Made by a program: the position numbers and the translations under genes
Shown here: positions 52,256 through 63,853 of the stretch, in pieces
Layout of the letters: every line of letters begins with the position of its first letter
Position numbering within the stretch: the first letter of the stretch is position 1
The notes under the pieces: generated by a model
Seen by the model: only the letters and a program-made list of their open reading frames with translations
Databases searched by the model: none
Told to the model about the DNA's origin: nothing
Origin: DT-68 sp965263245
GTDB lineage: Bacteria; Bacillota_I; Bacilli_A; Mycoplasmatales; Metamycoplasmataceae
Assembly (NCBI GenBank): GCA_965263245.1
Contig: CBDHHR010000480.1
Coordinates: 1-64,000, forward strand
Direction of reading: 5' to 3'
DNA length: 64,000 nucleotides

Positions 52256-55200
52256 TCTAAATACAGGTGTTGTGTCTGTGTGTAGATCTGTCTACATATA
52301 GGTGTTGTGTCTGTGTGTAGATCTGTCTACATACAGGTGTTGTGGCTGTGTGTAGATCTGTTTACATACAGGTGTTGTGTCTGTGTGTAGATCTGTCTAC
52401 ATACAGGTGTTGTGTCTGTGTAGATCTGTCTACATACAGGTGTTGTGTCTGTGTGTAGATCTGTCTACATATAGGTGTTGTGTCTGTGTGTAGATCTGTC
52501 TACATACAGGTGTTGTGTCTGTGTGTAGATCTGTTTACATACAGGTGTTGTGTCTTTGTGTAGATCTGTCTACATACAGGTGTTGTGTCTGTGTGTAGAT
52601 CTGTCTACATACAGGTGTTGTGTCTGTGTGTAGATCTGTCTACATACAGGTGTTGTGTCTGTGTAGATCTGTCTACATACAGGTGTTGTGTCTGTGTGTA
52701 GATCTGTCTACATACAGGTGTTGTGTCTGTGTGTAGATCTGTCTACATACAGGTGTTGTGTCTGTGTGTAGATATGTCTACATACAGGTGTTGTGTCTGT
52801 GTAGATCTGTCTACATACAGGTGTTGTGAATGTGTGTAGATCTGTCTACATACAGGTGTTGTGTCTGTGTGTAGATCTGTCTACATACAGGTGTTGTGTC
52901 TGTGTGTAGATATGTCTACATACAGGTGTTGTGTCTGTGTGTAGATCTGTCTACATACAGGTGTTGTGTCTGTGTAGATCTGTCTACATACAGGTGTTGT
53001 GAATGTGTGTAGATCTGTCTACATACAGGTGTTGTGTCTGTGTGTAGATCTGTCTACATACAGGTGTTGTGTCTGTGTGTAGATCTGTCTACATACAGGT
53101 GTTGTGTCTGTGTGTAGATCTGTCTACATACAGGTGTTGTGTCTGTGTAGATCTGTCTACATACAGGTGTTGTGTCTGTGTGTAGATCTGTCTACATACA
53201 GGTGTTGTGTCTGTGTGTAGATATGTCTACATACAGGTGTTGTGTCTGTGTGTAGATATGTCTACATACAGGTGTTGTGTCTGTGTAGATCTGTCTACAT
53301 ACAGGTGTTGTGTCTGTGTGTAGATCTGTCTACATACAGGTGTTGTGTCTGTGTGTAGATCTGTCTACATACAGGTGTTGTGTCTGTGTGTAGATCTGTC
53401 TACATACAGGTGTTGTGTCTGTGTGTAGATATGTCTACATACAGGTGTTGTGTCTGTGTAGATCTGTCTACATACAGGTGTTGTGTCTGTGTGTAGATCT
53501 GTCTACATACAGGTGTTGTGTCTGTGTGTAGATCTGTCTACATACAGGTGTTGTGTCTGTGTGTAGATCTGTCTACATACAGGTGTTGTGTCTGTGTAGA
53601 TCTGTCTACATACAGGTGTTGTGTCTGTGTGTAGATCTGTCTACATACAGGTGTTGTGTCTGTGTGTAGATCTGTCTACATACAGGTGTTGTGTCTGTGT
53701 GTAGATCTGTCTACATACAGGTGTTGTGTCTGTGTGTAGATCTGTCTACATACAGGTGTTGTGTCTGTGTGTAGATCTGTCTACATACAGGTGTTGTGTC
53801 TGTGTAGATCTGTCTACATACAGGTGTTGTGAATGTGTGTAGATCTGTCTACATACAGGTGTTGTGTCTGTGTGTAGATCTGTCTACATACAGGTGTTGT
53901 GTCTGTGTAGATATGTCTACATACAGGTGTTGTGTCTGTGTGTAGATATGTCTACATACAGGTGTTGTGTCTGTGTAGATCTGTCTACATACAGGTGTTG
54001 TGTCTGTGTGTAGATCTGTCTACATATAGGTGTTGTGTCTGTGTAGATCTGTTTACATACAGGTGTTGTGTCTTTGTGTAGATCTGTCTACATACAGGTG
54101 TTGTGTCTGTGTAGATCTGTCTACATACAGGTGTTGTGTCTGTGTGTAGATCTGTCTACATACAGGTGTTGTGTCTGTGTAGATCTGTCTACATACAGGT
54201 GTTGTGTCTGTGTAGATCTGTCTACATACAGGTGTTGTGTCTATGTAGATCTGTCTACATACAGGTGTTGTGTCTGTGTAGATCTGTCTACATACAGGTG
54301 TTGTGTCTGTGTAGATCTGTCTACATACAGGTGTTGTGTCTGTGTGTAGATCTGTCTACATACAGGTGTTGTGTCTGTGTAGATCTGTCTACATACAGGT
54401 GTTGTGTCTGTGTAGATCTGTCTACATACAGGTGGTGTGTCTTTGTGCAGATCTGTCTACATATAGGTGTTGTTTCTGTGTAGATCTGTTTACATACAGG
54501 TGTTGTGTCTTTGTGTAGATCTGTCTACATATAGGTGTTGTGTCTGTGTAGATCTGTTTACATACAGGTGTTGTGTCTTTGTGTAGATCTGTCTACATAC
54601 AGGTGTTGTGTCTGTGTAGATCTGTCTACATACAGGTGTTGTGTCTGTGTGTAGATCTGTCTACATACAGGTGTTGTGTCTGTGTAGATCTGTCTACATA
54701 CAGGTGTTGTGTCTGTGTAGATCTGTCTACATACAGGTGTTGTGTCTATGTAGATCTGTCTACATACAGGTGTTGTGTCTGTGTAGATCTGTCTACATAC
54801 AGGTGTTGTGTCTGTGTAGATCTGTCTACATACAGGTGTTGTGTCTTTGTGTAGATCTGTCTACATACAGGTGTTGTGTCTGTGTGTAGATCTGTCTACA
54901 TACAGGTGTTGTGTCAGGTGTTGTGTCTGTGTAGATCTGTCTACATACAGGTGTTGTGTCTGTGTGTAGATCTGTCTACATACAGGTGTTGTGTGTGTAG
55001 ATCTGTCTACATACAGGTGTTGTGTCTATGTAGATCTGTCTACATATAGGTGTTGTGTCTGTGTGTAGATCTGTCTACATACAGGTGTTGTGTCTGTGTG
55101 TAGATCTGTCTACATACAGGTGTTGTGTCTGTGTGTAGATCTGTCTACATACAGGTGTTGTGTCTGTGTGTAGATCTGTCTACATACAGGTGTTGTGTCT

Positions 55201-58063
55201 GTGTGTAGATCTGTCTACATACAGGTGTTGTGTCTGTGTAGATCTGTCTACATACAGGTGTTGTGTCTGTGTGTAGATCTGTCTACATACAGGTGTTGTG
55301 TCTGTGTGTAGATCTGTCTACATACAGGTGTTGTGTCTGTGTGTAGATCTGTCTACATACAGGTGTTGTGTCTTTGTGTAGATCTGTCTACATACAGGTG
55401 TTGTGTGTGTAGATCTGTCTACATACAGGTGTTGTGTGTGTAGATCTGTCTACATACAGGTGTTGTGTCTGTGTGTAGATCTGTCTACATACAGGTGTTG
55501 TGTCAGGTGTTGTGTCTGTGTGTAGATCTGTCTACATACAGGTGTTGTGTCTGTGTGTAGATCTGTCTACATACAGGTGTTGTGTCTGTGTGTAGATCTG
55601 TCTACATACAGGTGTTGTGTCTGTGTGTAGATCTGTCTACATACAGGTGTTGTGTCTGTGTAGATCTGTCTACATACAGGTGTTGTGTCTGTGTGTAGAT
55701 CTGTCTACATACAGGTGTTGTGTCTGTGTGTAGATATGTCTACATACAGGTGTTGTGTCTGTGTAGATCTGTCTACATACAGGTGTTGTGTCTGTGTGTA
55801 GATCTGTCTACATACAGGTGTTGTGTGTGTAGATCTGTGTGTAGATCTGTCTACATACAGGTGTTGTGTCTGTGTAGATCTGTCTACATACAGGTGTTGT
55901 GTCTGTGTGTAGATCTGTCTACATACAGGTGTTGTGTCAGGTGTTGTGTTTGTGTGTGTCTACATACAGATCTGTCTACATACAGGTGTTGTGTCTGTGT
56001 GTAGATCTGTCTACATACAGGTGTTGTGTCTGTGTGTAGATCTGTCTACATACAGGTGTTGTGTCTGTGTAGATCTGTCTACATACAGGTGTTGTGTCTG
56101 TGTAGATCTGTCTACATACAGGTGTTGTGTCTGTGTAGATCTGTCTACATACAGGTGTTGTGTCTGTGTGTAGATCTGTCTACATACAGGTGTTGTGTCT
56201 GTGTAGATCTGTCTACATACAGGTGTTGTGTCAGGTGTTGTGAATGTGTGTAGATCTGTCTACATACAGGTGTTGTGTCTGTGTGTAGATCTGTCTACAT
56301 ACAGGTGTTGTGTCTGTGTGTAGATCTGTCTACATACAGGTGTTGTGTCTGTGTGTAGATCTGTCTACATACAGGTGTTGTGTCTGTGTGTAGATCTGTC
56401 TACATACAGGTGTTGTGTCTGTGTAGATCTGTCTACATACAGGTGTTGTGTCTGTGTGTAGATCTGTCTACATACAGGTGTTGTGTCTGTGTGTAGATCT
56501 GTTTACATACAGGTGTTGTGTCTTTGTGTAGATCTGTCTACATACAGGTGTTGTGTCTGTGTGTAGATCTGTCTACATACAGGTGTTGTGTCTGTGTGTA
56601 GATCTGTCTACATACAGGTGTTGTGTCTGTGTGTAGATCTGTCTACATACAGGTGTTGTGTATGTGTAGATCTGTCTACATACAGGTGTTGTGTCTTTGT
56701 GCAGATCTGTCTACATACAGGTGTTGTGTCTGTGTGTAGATCTGTCTACATACAGGTGTTTTGTCTGTGTAGATCTGTCTACATACAGGTGTTGTGTCTG
56801 TGTAGATCTGTCTACATACAGGTGTTGTGTCTGTGTGTAGATCTGTCTACATACAGGTGTTGTTTCTGTGTAGATCTGTCTACATACAGGTGTTGTGTCT
56901 GTGTGTAGATCTGTCTACATATAGGTGTTGTGTCTGTGTAGATCTGTTTACATACAGGTGTTGTGTCTTTGTGTAGATCTGTCTACATACAGGTGTTGTG
57001 TCTGTGTAGATCTGTCTACATACAGGTGTTGTGTCTGTGTGTAGATCTGTCTACATACAGGTGTTGTGTCTGTGTAGATCTGTCTACATACAGGTGTTGT
57101 GTCTGTGTAGATCTGTCTACATACAGGTGTTGTGTCTATGTAGATCTGTCTACATACAGGTGTTGTGTCTGTGTAGATCTGTCTACATACAGGTGTTGTG
57201 TCTGTGTAGATCTGTCTACATACAGGTGTTGTGTCTGTGTGTAGATCTGTCTACATACAGGTGTTGTGTCTGTGTAGATCTGTCTACATACAGGTGTTGT
57301 GTCTGTGTAGATCTGTCTACATACAGGTGGTGTGTCTTTGTGCAGATCTGTCTACATATAGGTGTTGTTTCTGTGTAGATCTGTTTACATACAGGTGTTG
57401 TGTCTTTGTGTAGATCTGTCTACATATAGGTGTTGTGTCTGTGTAGATCTGTTTACATACAGGTGTTGTGTCTTTGTGTAGATCTGTCTACATACAGGTG
57501 TTGTGTCTGTGTAGATCTGTCTACATACAGGTGTTGTGTCTGTGTGTAGATCTGTCTACATACAGGTGTTGTGTCTGTGTAGATCTGTCTACATACAGGT
57601 GTTGTGTCTGTGTAGATCTGTCTACATACAGGTGTTGTGTCTATGTAGATCTGTCTACATACAGGTGTTGTGTCTGTGTGTAGATCTGTCTACATACAGG
57701 TGTTGTGTCTGTGTGTAGATCTGTCTACATACAGGTGTTGTGTCTTTGTGTAGATCTGTCTACATACAGGTGTTGTGTCTGTGTGTAGATCTGTCTACAT
57801 ACAGGTGTTGTGTCTGTGTGTAGATCTGTCTACATACAGGTGTTGTGTCTGTGTAGATCTGTCTACATACAGGTGTTGTGTCTGTGTGTAGATATGTCTA
57901 CATACAGGTGTTGTGTCTGTGTAGATCTGTCTACATACAGGTGTTGTGTCTGTGTAGATCTGTCTACATACAGGTGTTGTGTCTGTGTGTAGATCTGTCT
58001 ACATACAGGTGTTGTGTCTGTGTAGATCTGTCTACATACAGGTGTTGTGTCTGTGTAGATCTG
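52256..58063. repeat. HOR copy 9 (5,808 bp), disturbed L1
   Basis: A block at 54068 (second copy 54573); B block at 56963 (second copy 57468). The A-to-B distance is 2,895 bp, shorter than the usual 2,917-2,937. GTGTTTTG is present (about 56759); GGTGGTG before A is absent. L1 between 54900 and 56250 holds four duplicated spacers (from 54904, 55493, 55927 and 56221) and several 31-bp monomers (about 54994, 55404, 55437 and 55824). The pre-B monomers that usually read GGTGGTG and GTGCAG have the consensus sequence here (about 56820). Confidence 0.88.
54900..56260. repeat. Densest cluster of broken monomers (L1 of copy 9)
   Basis: Four duplicated spacers, at least four 31-bp monomers, a GTAGATCTGTGTGTAGATC fusion (about 55828) and a GTGTGTCTACATACAGATC junction (about 55957) occur in 1.4 kb. 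Most are losses or gains of whole spacer or palindrome parts, not base substitutions. The monomers between them are otherwise close to consensus, so the tract looks recently rearranged, not old and decayed. Confidence 0.82.
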
Positions 58064-61000
58064 TCTAAATACAGGTGTTGTGTCTGTGTGTAGATCTGTC
58101 TACATATAGGTGTTGTGTCTGTGTGTAGATCTGTCTACATACAGGTGTTGTGGCTGTGTGTAGATCTGTTTACATACAGGTGTTGTGTCAGGTGTTGTGT
58201 CTGTGTAGATCTGTCTACATACAGGTGTTGTGTCTGTGTAGATCTGTCTACATACAGGTGTTGTGTCTGTGTGTAGATCTGTCTACATATAGGTGTTGTG
58301 TCTGTGTGTAGATCTGTCTACATACAGGTGTTGTGTCTGTGTGTAGATCTGTTTACATACAGGTGTTGTGTCTTTGTGTAGATCTGTCTACATACAGGTG
58401 TTGTGTCTGTGTGTAGATCTGTCTACATACAGGTGTTGTGTCTGTGTGTAGATCTGTCTACATACAGGTGTTGTGTCTGTGTAGATCTGTCTACATACAG
58501 GTGTTGTGTCTGTGTGTAGATCTGTCTACATACAGGTGTTGTGTCTGTGTGTAGATATGTCTACATACAGGTGTTGTGTCTGTGTGTAGATATGTCTACA
58601 TACAGGTGTTGTGTCTGTGTAGATCTGTCTACATACAGGTGTTGTGAATGTGTGTAGATCTGTCTACATACAGGTGTTGTGTCTGTGTGTAGATCTGTCT
58701 ACATACAGGTGTTGTGTCTGTGTGTAGATATGTCTACATACAGGTGTTGTGTCTGTGTGTAGATATGTCTACATACAGGTGTTGTGTCTGTGTAGATCTG
58801 TCTACATACAGGTGTTGTGAATGTGTGTAGATCTGTCTACATACAGGTGTTGTGTCTGTGTGTAGATCTGTCTACATACAGGTGTTGTGTCTGTGTGTAG
58901 ATCTGTCTACATACAGGTGTTGTGTCTGTGTGTAGATCTGTCTACATACAGGTGTTGTGTCTGTGTAGATCTGTCTACATACAGGTGTTGTGTCTGTGTG
59001 TAGATCTGTCTACATACAGGTGTTGTGTCTGTGTGTAGATATGTCTACATACAGGTGTTGTGTCTGTGTGTAGATATGTCTACATACAGGTGTTGTGTCT
59101 GTGTAGATCTGTCTACATACAGGTGTTGTGAATGTGTGTAGATCTGTCTACATACAGGTGTTGTGTCTGTGTGTAGATCTGTCTACATACAGGTGTTGTG
59201 TCTGTGTGTAGATATGTCTACATACAGGTGTTGTGTCTGTGTGTAGATATGTCTACATACAGGTGTTGTGTCTGTGTAGATCTGTCTACATACAGGTGTT
59301 GTGAATGTGTGTAGATCTGTCTACATACAGGTGTTGTGTCTGTGTGTAGATCTGTCTACATACAGGTGTTGTGTCTGTGTGTAGATATGTCTACATACAG
59401 GTGTTGTGTCTGTGTAGATCTGTCTACATACAGGTGTTGTGTCTGTGTGTAGATCTGTCTACATACAGGTGTTGTGTCTGTGTGTAGATCTGTTTACATA
59501 CAGGTGTTGTGTCTTTGTGTAGATCTGTCTACATACAGGTGTTGTGTCTGTGTGTAGATCTGTCTACATACAGGTGTTGTGTCTGTGTGTAGATCTGTCT
59601 ACATACAGGTGTTGTGTCTGTGTAGATCTGTCTACATACAGGTGTTGTGAATGTGTGTAGATCTGTCTACATACAGGTGTTGTGTCTGTGTGTAGATCTG
59701 TCTACATACAGGTGTTGTGTCTGTGTGTAGATATGTCTACATACAGGTGTTGTGTCTGTGTGTAGATATGTCTACATACAGGTGTTGTGTCTGTGTAGAT
59801 CTGTCTACATACAGGTGTTGTGTCTGTGTGTAGATCTGTCTACATATAGGTGTTGTGTCTGTGTAGATCTGTTTACATACAGGTGTTGTGTCTTTGTGTA
59901 GATCTGTCTACATACAGGTGTTGTGTCTGTGTAGATCTGTCTACATACAGGTGTTGTGTCTGTGTGTAGATCTGTCTACATACAGGTGTTGTGTCTGTGT
60001 AGATCTGTCTACATACAGGTGTTGTGTCTGTGTAGATCTGTCTACATACAGGTGTTGTGTCTATGTAGATCTGTCTACATACAGGTGTTGTGTCTGTGTA
60101 GATCTGTCTACATACAGGTGTTGTGTCTGTGTAGATCTGTCTACATACAGGTGTTGTGTCTGTGTGTAGATCTGTCTACATACAGGTGTTGTGTCTGTGT
60201 AGATCTGTCTACATACAGGTGTTGTGTCTGTGTAGATCTGTCTACATACAGGTGGTGTGTCTTTGTGCAGATCTGTCTACATATAGGTGTTGTTTCTGTG
60301 TAGATCTGTTTACATACAGGTGTTGTGTCTTTGTGTAGATCTGTCTACATATAGGTGTTGTGTCTGTGTAGATCTGTTTACATACAGGTGTTGTGTCTTT
60401 GTGTAGATCTGTCTACATACAGGTGTTGTGTCTGTGTAGATCTGTCTACATACAGGTGTTGTGTCTGTGTGTAGATCTGTCTACATACAGGTGTTGTGTC
60501 TGTGTAGATCTGTCTACATACAGGTGTTGTGTCTGTGTAGATCTGTCTACATACAGGTGTTGTGTCTATGTAGATCTGTCTACATACAGGTGTTGTGTCT
60601 GTGTAGATCTGTCTACATACAGGTGTTGTGTCTGTGTAGATCTGTCTACATACAGGTGTTGTGTCTTTGTGTAGATCTGTCTACATACAGGTGTTGTGTC
60701 TGTGTGTAGATCTGTCTACATACAGGTGTTGTGTCTGTGTGTAGATCTGTCTACATACAGGTGTTGTGTCTGTGTAGATCTGTCTACATACAGGTGTTGT
60801 GTCTGTGTGTAGATATGTCTACATACAGGTGTTGTGTCTGTGTAGATCTGTCTACATACTATGTAGATCTGTCTACATATAGGTGTTGTGTCTGTGTGTA
60901 GATCTGTCTACATACAGGTGTTGTGCTGTGTGTAGATCTGTCTACATACAGGTGTTGTGTCTTTGTGTAGATCTGTCTACATACAGGTGTTGTGTCTGTG

Positions 61001-63853
61001 TGTAGATCTGTCTACATACAGGTGTTGTGTCTGTGTGTAGATCTGTCTACATACAGGTGTTGTGTCTGTGTAGATCTGTCTACATACAGGTGTTGTGTCT
61101 GTGTGTAGATCTGTCTACATACAGGTGTTGTGTCTGTGTAGATCTGTCTACATACAGGTGTTGTGTCTGTGTAGATCTGTCTACATACAGGTGTTGTGTC
61201 TGTGTGTAGATCTGTCTACATACAGGTGTTGTGTCTGTGTAGATCTGTCTACATACAGTGTGTGTAGATCTGTCTACATACAGGTGTTGTGTCTGTGTAG
61301 ATCTGTCTACATACAGGTGTTGTGTCTGTGTGTAGATCTGTCTACATACAGGTGTTGTGTCAGGTGTTGTGTCTGTGTGTAGATCTGTCTACATACAGGT
61401 GTTGTGTCTTTGTGTAGATCTGTCTACATACAGGTGTTGTGTCTGTGTGTAGATCTGTCTACATACAGGTGTTGTGTCTGTGTGTAGATCTGTCTACATA
61501 CAGGTGTTGTGTCTGTGTGTAGATCTGTCTACATACAGGTGTTGTGTGTACAGGTGTTGTGTCTGTGTGTAGTGTCTACATACAGGTGTTGTGTGTGTAG
61601 ATCTGTCTACATACAGGTGTTGTGTCTGTGTGTAGATCTGTCTACATACAGGTGTTGTGTCTGTGTGTAGATCTGTCTACATACAGGTGTTGTGTCTGTG
61701 TAGATCTGTCTACATACAGGTGTTGTGTCTGTGTGTAGATCTGTCTACATACAGGTGTTGTGTCTGTGTGTAGTGTCTACATACAGGTGTTGTGTCTGTG
61801 ATCTGTCTACATACAGGTGTTGTGTCTGTGTGTAGATCTGTCTACATACAGGTGTTGTGTCTGTGTGTAGATCTGTCTACATACAGGTGTTGTGTGTGTA
61901 GATCTGTCTACATACAGGTGTTGTGTCTGTGTAGATCTGTCTACATACAGGTGTTGTGTCTGTGTAGATCTGTCTACATACAGGTGTTGTGTCTGTGTGT
62001 AGATCTGTCTACATACAGGTGTTGTGTCTGTGTGTAGATCTGTCTACATACAGGTGTTGTGTCTGTGTGTAGATCTGTCTACATACAGGTGTTGTGCTGT
62101 GTGTAGATCTGTCTACATACAGGTGTTGTGTCTGTGTGTAGATCTGTCTACATACAGGTGTTGTGTCTGTGTGTAGATCTGTCTACATACAGGTGTTGTG
62201 TCTGTGTAGATCTGTCTACATACAGGTGTTGTGTCTGTGTGTAGATCTGTCTACATACAGGTGTTGTGTCTGTGTGTAGATCTGTTTACATACAGGTGTT
62301 GTGTCTTTGTGTAGATCTGTCTACATACAGGTGTTGTGTCTGTGTGTAGATCTGTCTACATACAGGTGTTGTGTCTGTGTGTAGATCTGTCTACATACAG
62401 GTGTTGTGTCTGTGTGTAGATCTGTCTACATACAGGTGTTGTGTGTGTGTAGATCTGTCTACATACAGGTGTTGTGTCTTTGTGTAGATCTGTCTACATA
62501 CAGGTGTTGTGTCTGTGTGTAGATCTGTCTACATACAGGTGTTGTGTCTGTGTAGATCTGTCTACATACAGGTGTTGTGTCTGTGTAGATCTGTCTACAT
62601 ACAGGTGTGTGTCTTTGTGTAGATCTGTCTACATACAGGTGTTGTTTCTGTGTAGATCTGTTTACATACAGGTGTTGTGTCTTTGTGTAGATCTGTCTAC
62701 ATATAGGTGTTGTGTCTGTGTAGATCTGTTTACATACAGGTGTTGTGTCTTTGTGTAGATCTGTCTACATACAGGTGTTGTGTCTGTGTAGATCTGTCTA
62801 CATACAGGTGTTGTGTCTGTGTGTAGATCTGTCTACATACAGGTGTTGTGTCTGTGTAGATCTGTCTACATACAGGTGTTGTGTCTGTGTAGATCTGTCT
62901 ACATACAGGTGTTGTGTCTATGTAGATCTGTCTACATACAGGTGTTGTGTCTGTGTAGATCTGTCTACATACAGGTGTTGTGTCTGTGTAGATCTGTCTA
63001 CATACATCTGTGTGTAGATCTGTCTACATACAGGTGTTGTGTCTGTGTAGATCTGTCTACATACAGGTGTTGTGTCTGTGTAGATCTGTCTACATACAGG
63101 TGGTGTCTACATACAGGTGGTGTGTCTTTGTGCAGATCTGTCTACATATAGGTGTTGTTTCTGTGTAGATCTGTTTACATACAGGTGTTGTGTCTTTGTG
63201 TAGATCTGTCTACATATAGGTGTTGTGTCTGTGTAGATCTGTTTACATACAGGTGTTGTGTCTTTGTGTAGATCTGTCTACATACAGGTGTTGTGTCTGT
63301 GTAGATCTGTCTACATACAGGTGTTGTGTCTGTGTGTAGATCTGTCTACATACAGGTGTTGTGTCTGTGTAGATCTGTCTACATACAGGTGTTGTGTCTG
63401 TGTAGATCTGTCTACATACAGGTGTTGTGTCTATGTAGATCTGTCTACATACAGGTGTTGTGTCTGTGTGTAGATCTGTCTACATACAGGTGTTGTGTCT
63501 GTGTGTAGATCTGTCTACATACAGGTGTTGTGTCTTTGTGTAGATCTGTCTACATACAGGTGTTGTGTCTGTGTGTAGATCTGTCTACATACAGGTGTTG
63601 TGTCTGTGTGTAGATCTGTCTACATACAGGTGTTGTGTCTGTGTAGATCTGTCTACATACAGGTGTTGTGTCTGTGTGTAGATCTGTCTACATACAGGTG
63701 TTGTGTCTGTGTAGATCTGTCTACATACAGGTGTTGTGTCTGTGTAGATCTGTCTACATACAGGTGTTGTGTCTGTGTGTAGATCTGTCTACATACAGGT
63801 GTTGTGTCTGTGTAGATCTGTCTACATACAGGTGTTGTGTCTGTGTAGATCTG
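58064..63853. repeat. HOR copy 10 (5,790 bp), shortest and most broken
   Basis: A block at 59888 (second copy 60393); B block at 62745, its second copy 513 bp downstream instead of 505. A duplicated spacer lies early, at 58178-58201, in the GGCTG/GTTTAC region. All three mosaic markers are absent. L1 has a spacer deletion (60857-60866), CAGTGTGTG (61257), a duplicated spacer (61350-61373), GTGTACAGG (61547), two GTAGTGTCTAC monomers (about 61570 and 61772) and a GTGATCTG monomer (61799). The A-to-B distance is 2,857 bp. Confidence 0.88.
60850..63120. repeat. Broken-monomer tract reaching into the B block of copy 10
   Basis: Besides the L1 lesions, this is the only tract where the 505-bp block itself is damaged. 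CATACATCTG near 63003 lacks 9 bp of spacer. A partial monomer (GGTGGTGTCTACAT) is inserted near 63101, giving two GGTGGTG motifs. These changes make the spacing of the two B repeats 513 bp. CAGGTGTGTGTC near 62606 lacks bases from the pre-B GGTGGTG monomer. Confidence 0.82.

Noticed and set aside
54900..56260. Mobile-element insertion in the disordered tract
   Set aside because: All sequence in the tract is recognisable spacer or palindrome. There is no foreign segment, terminal repeat or target-site duplication.
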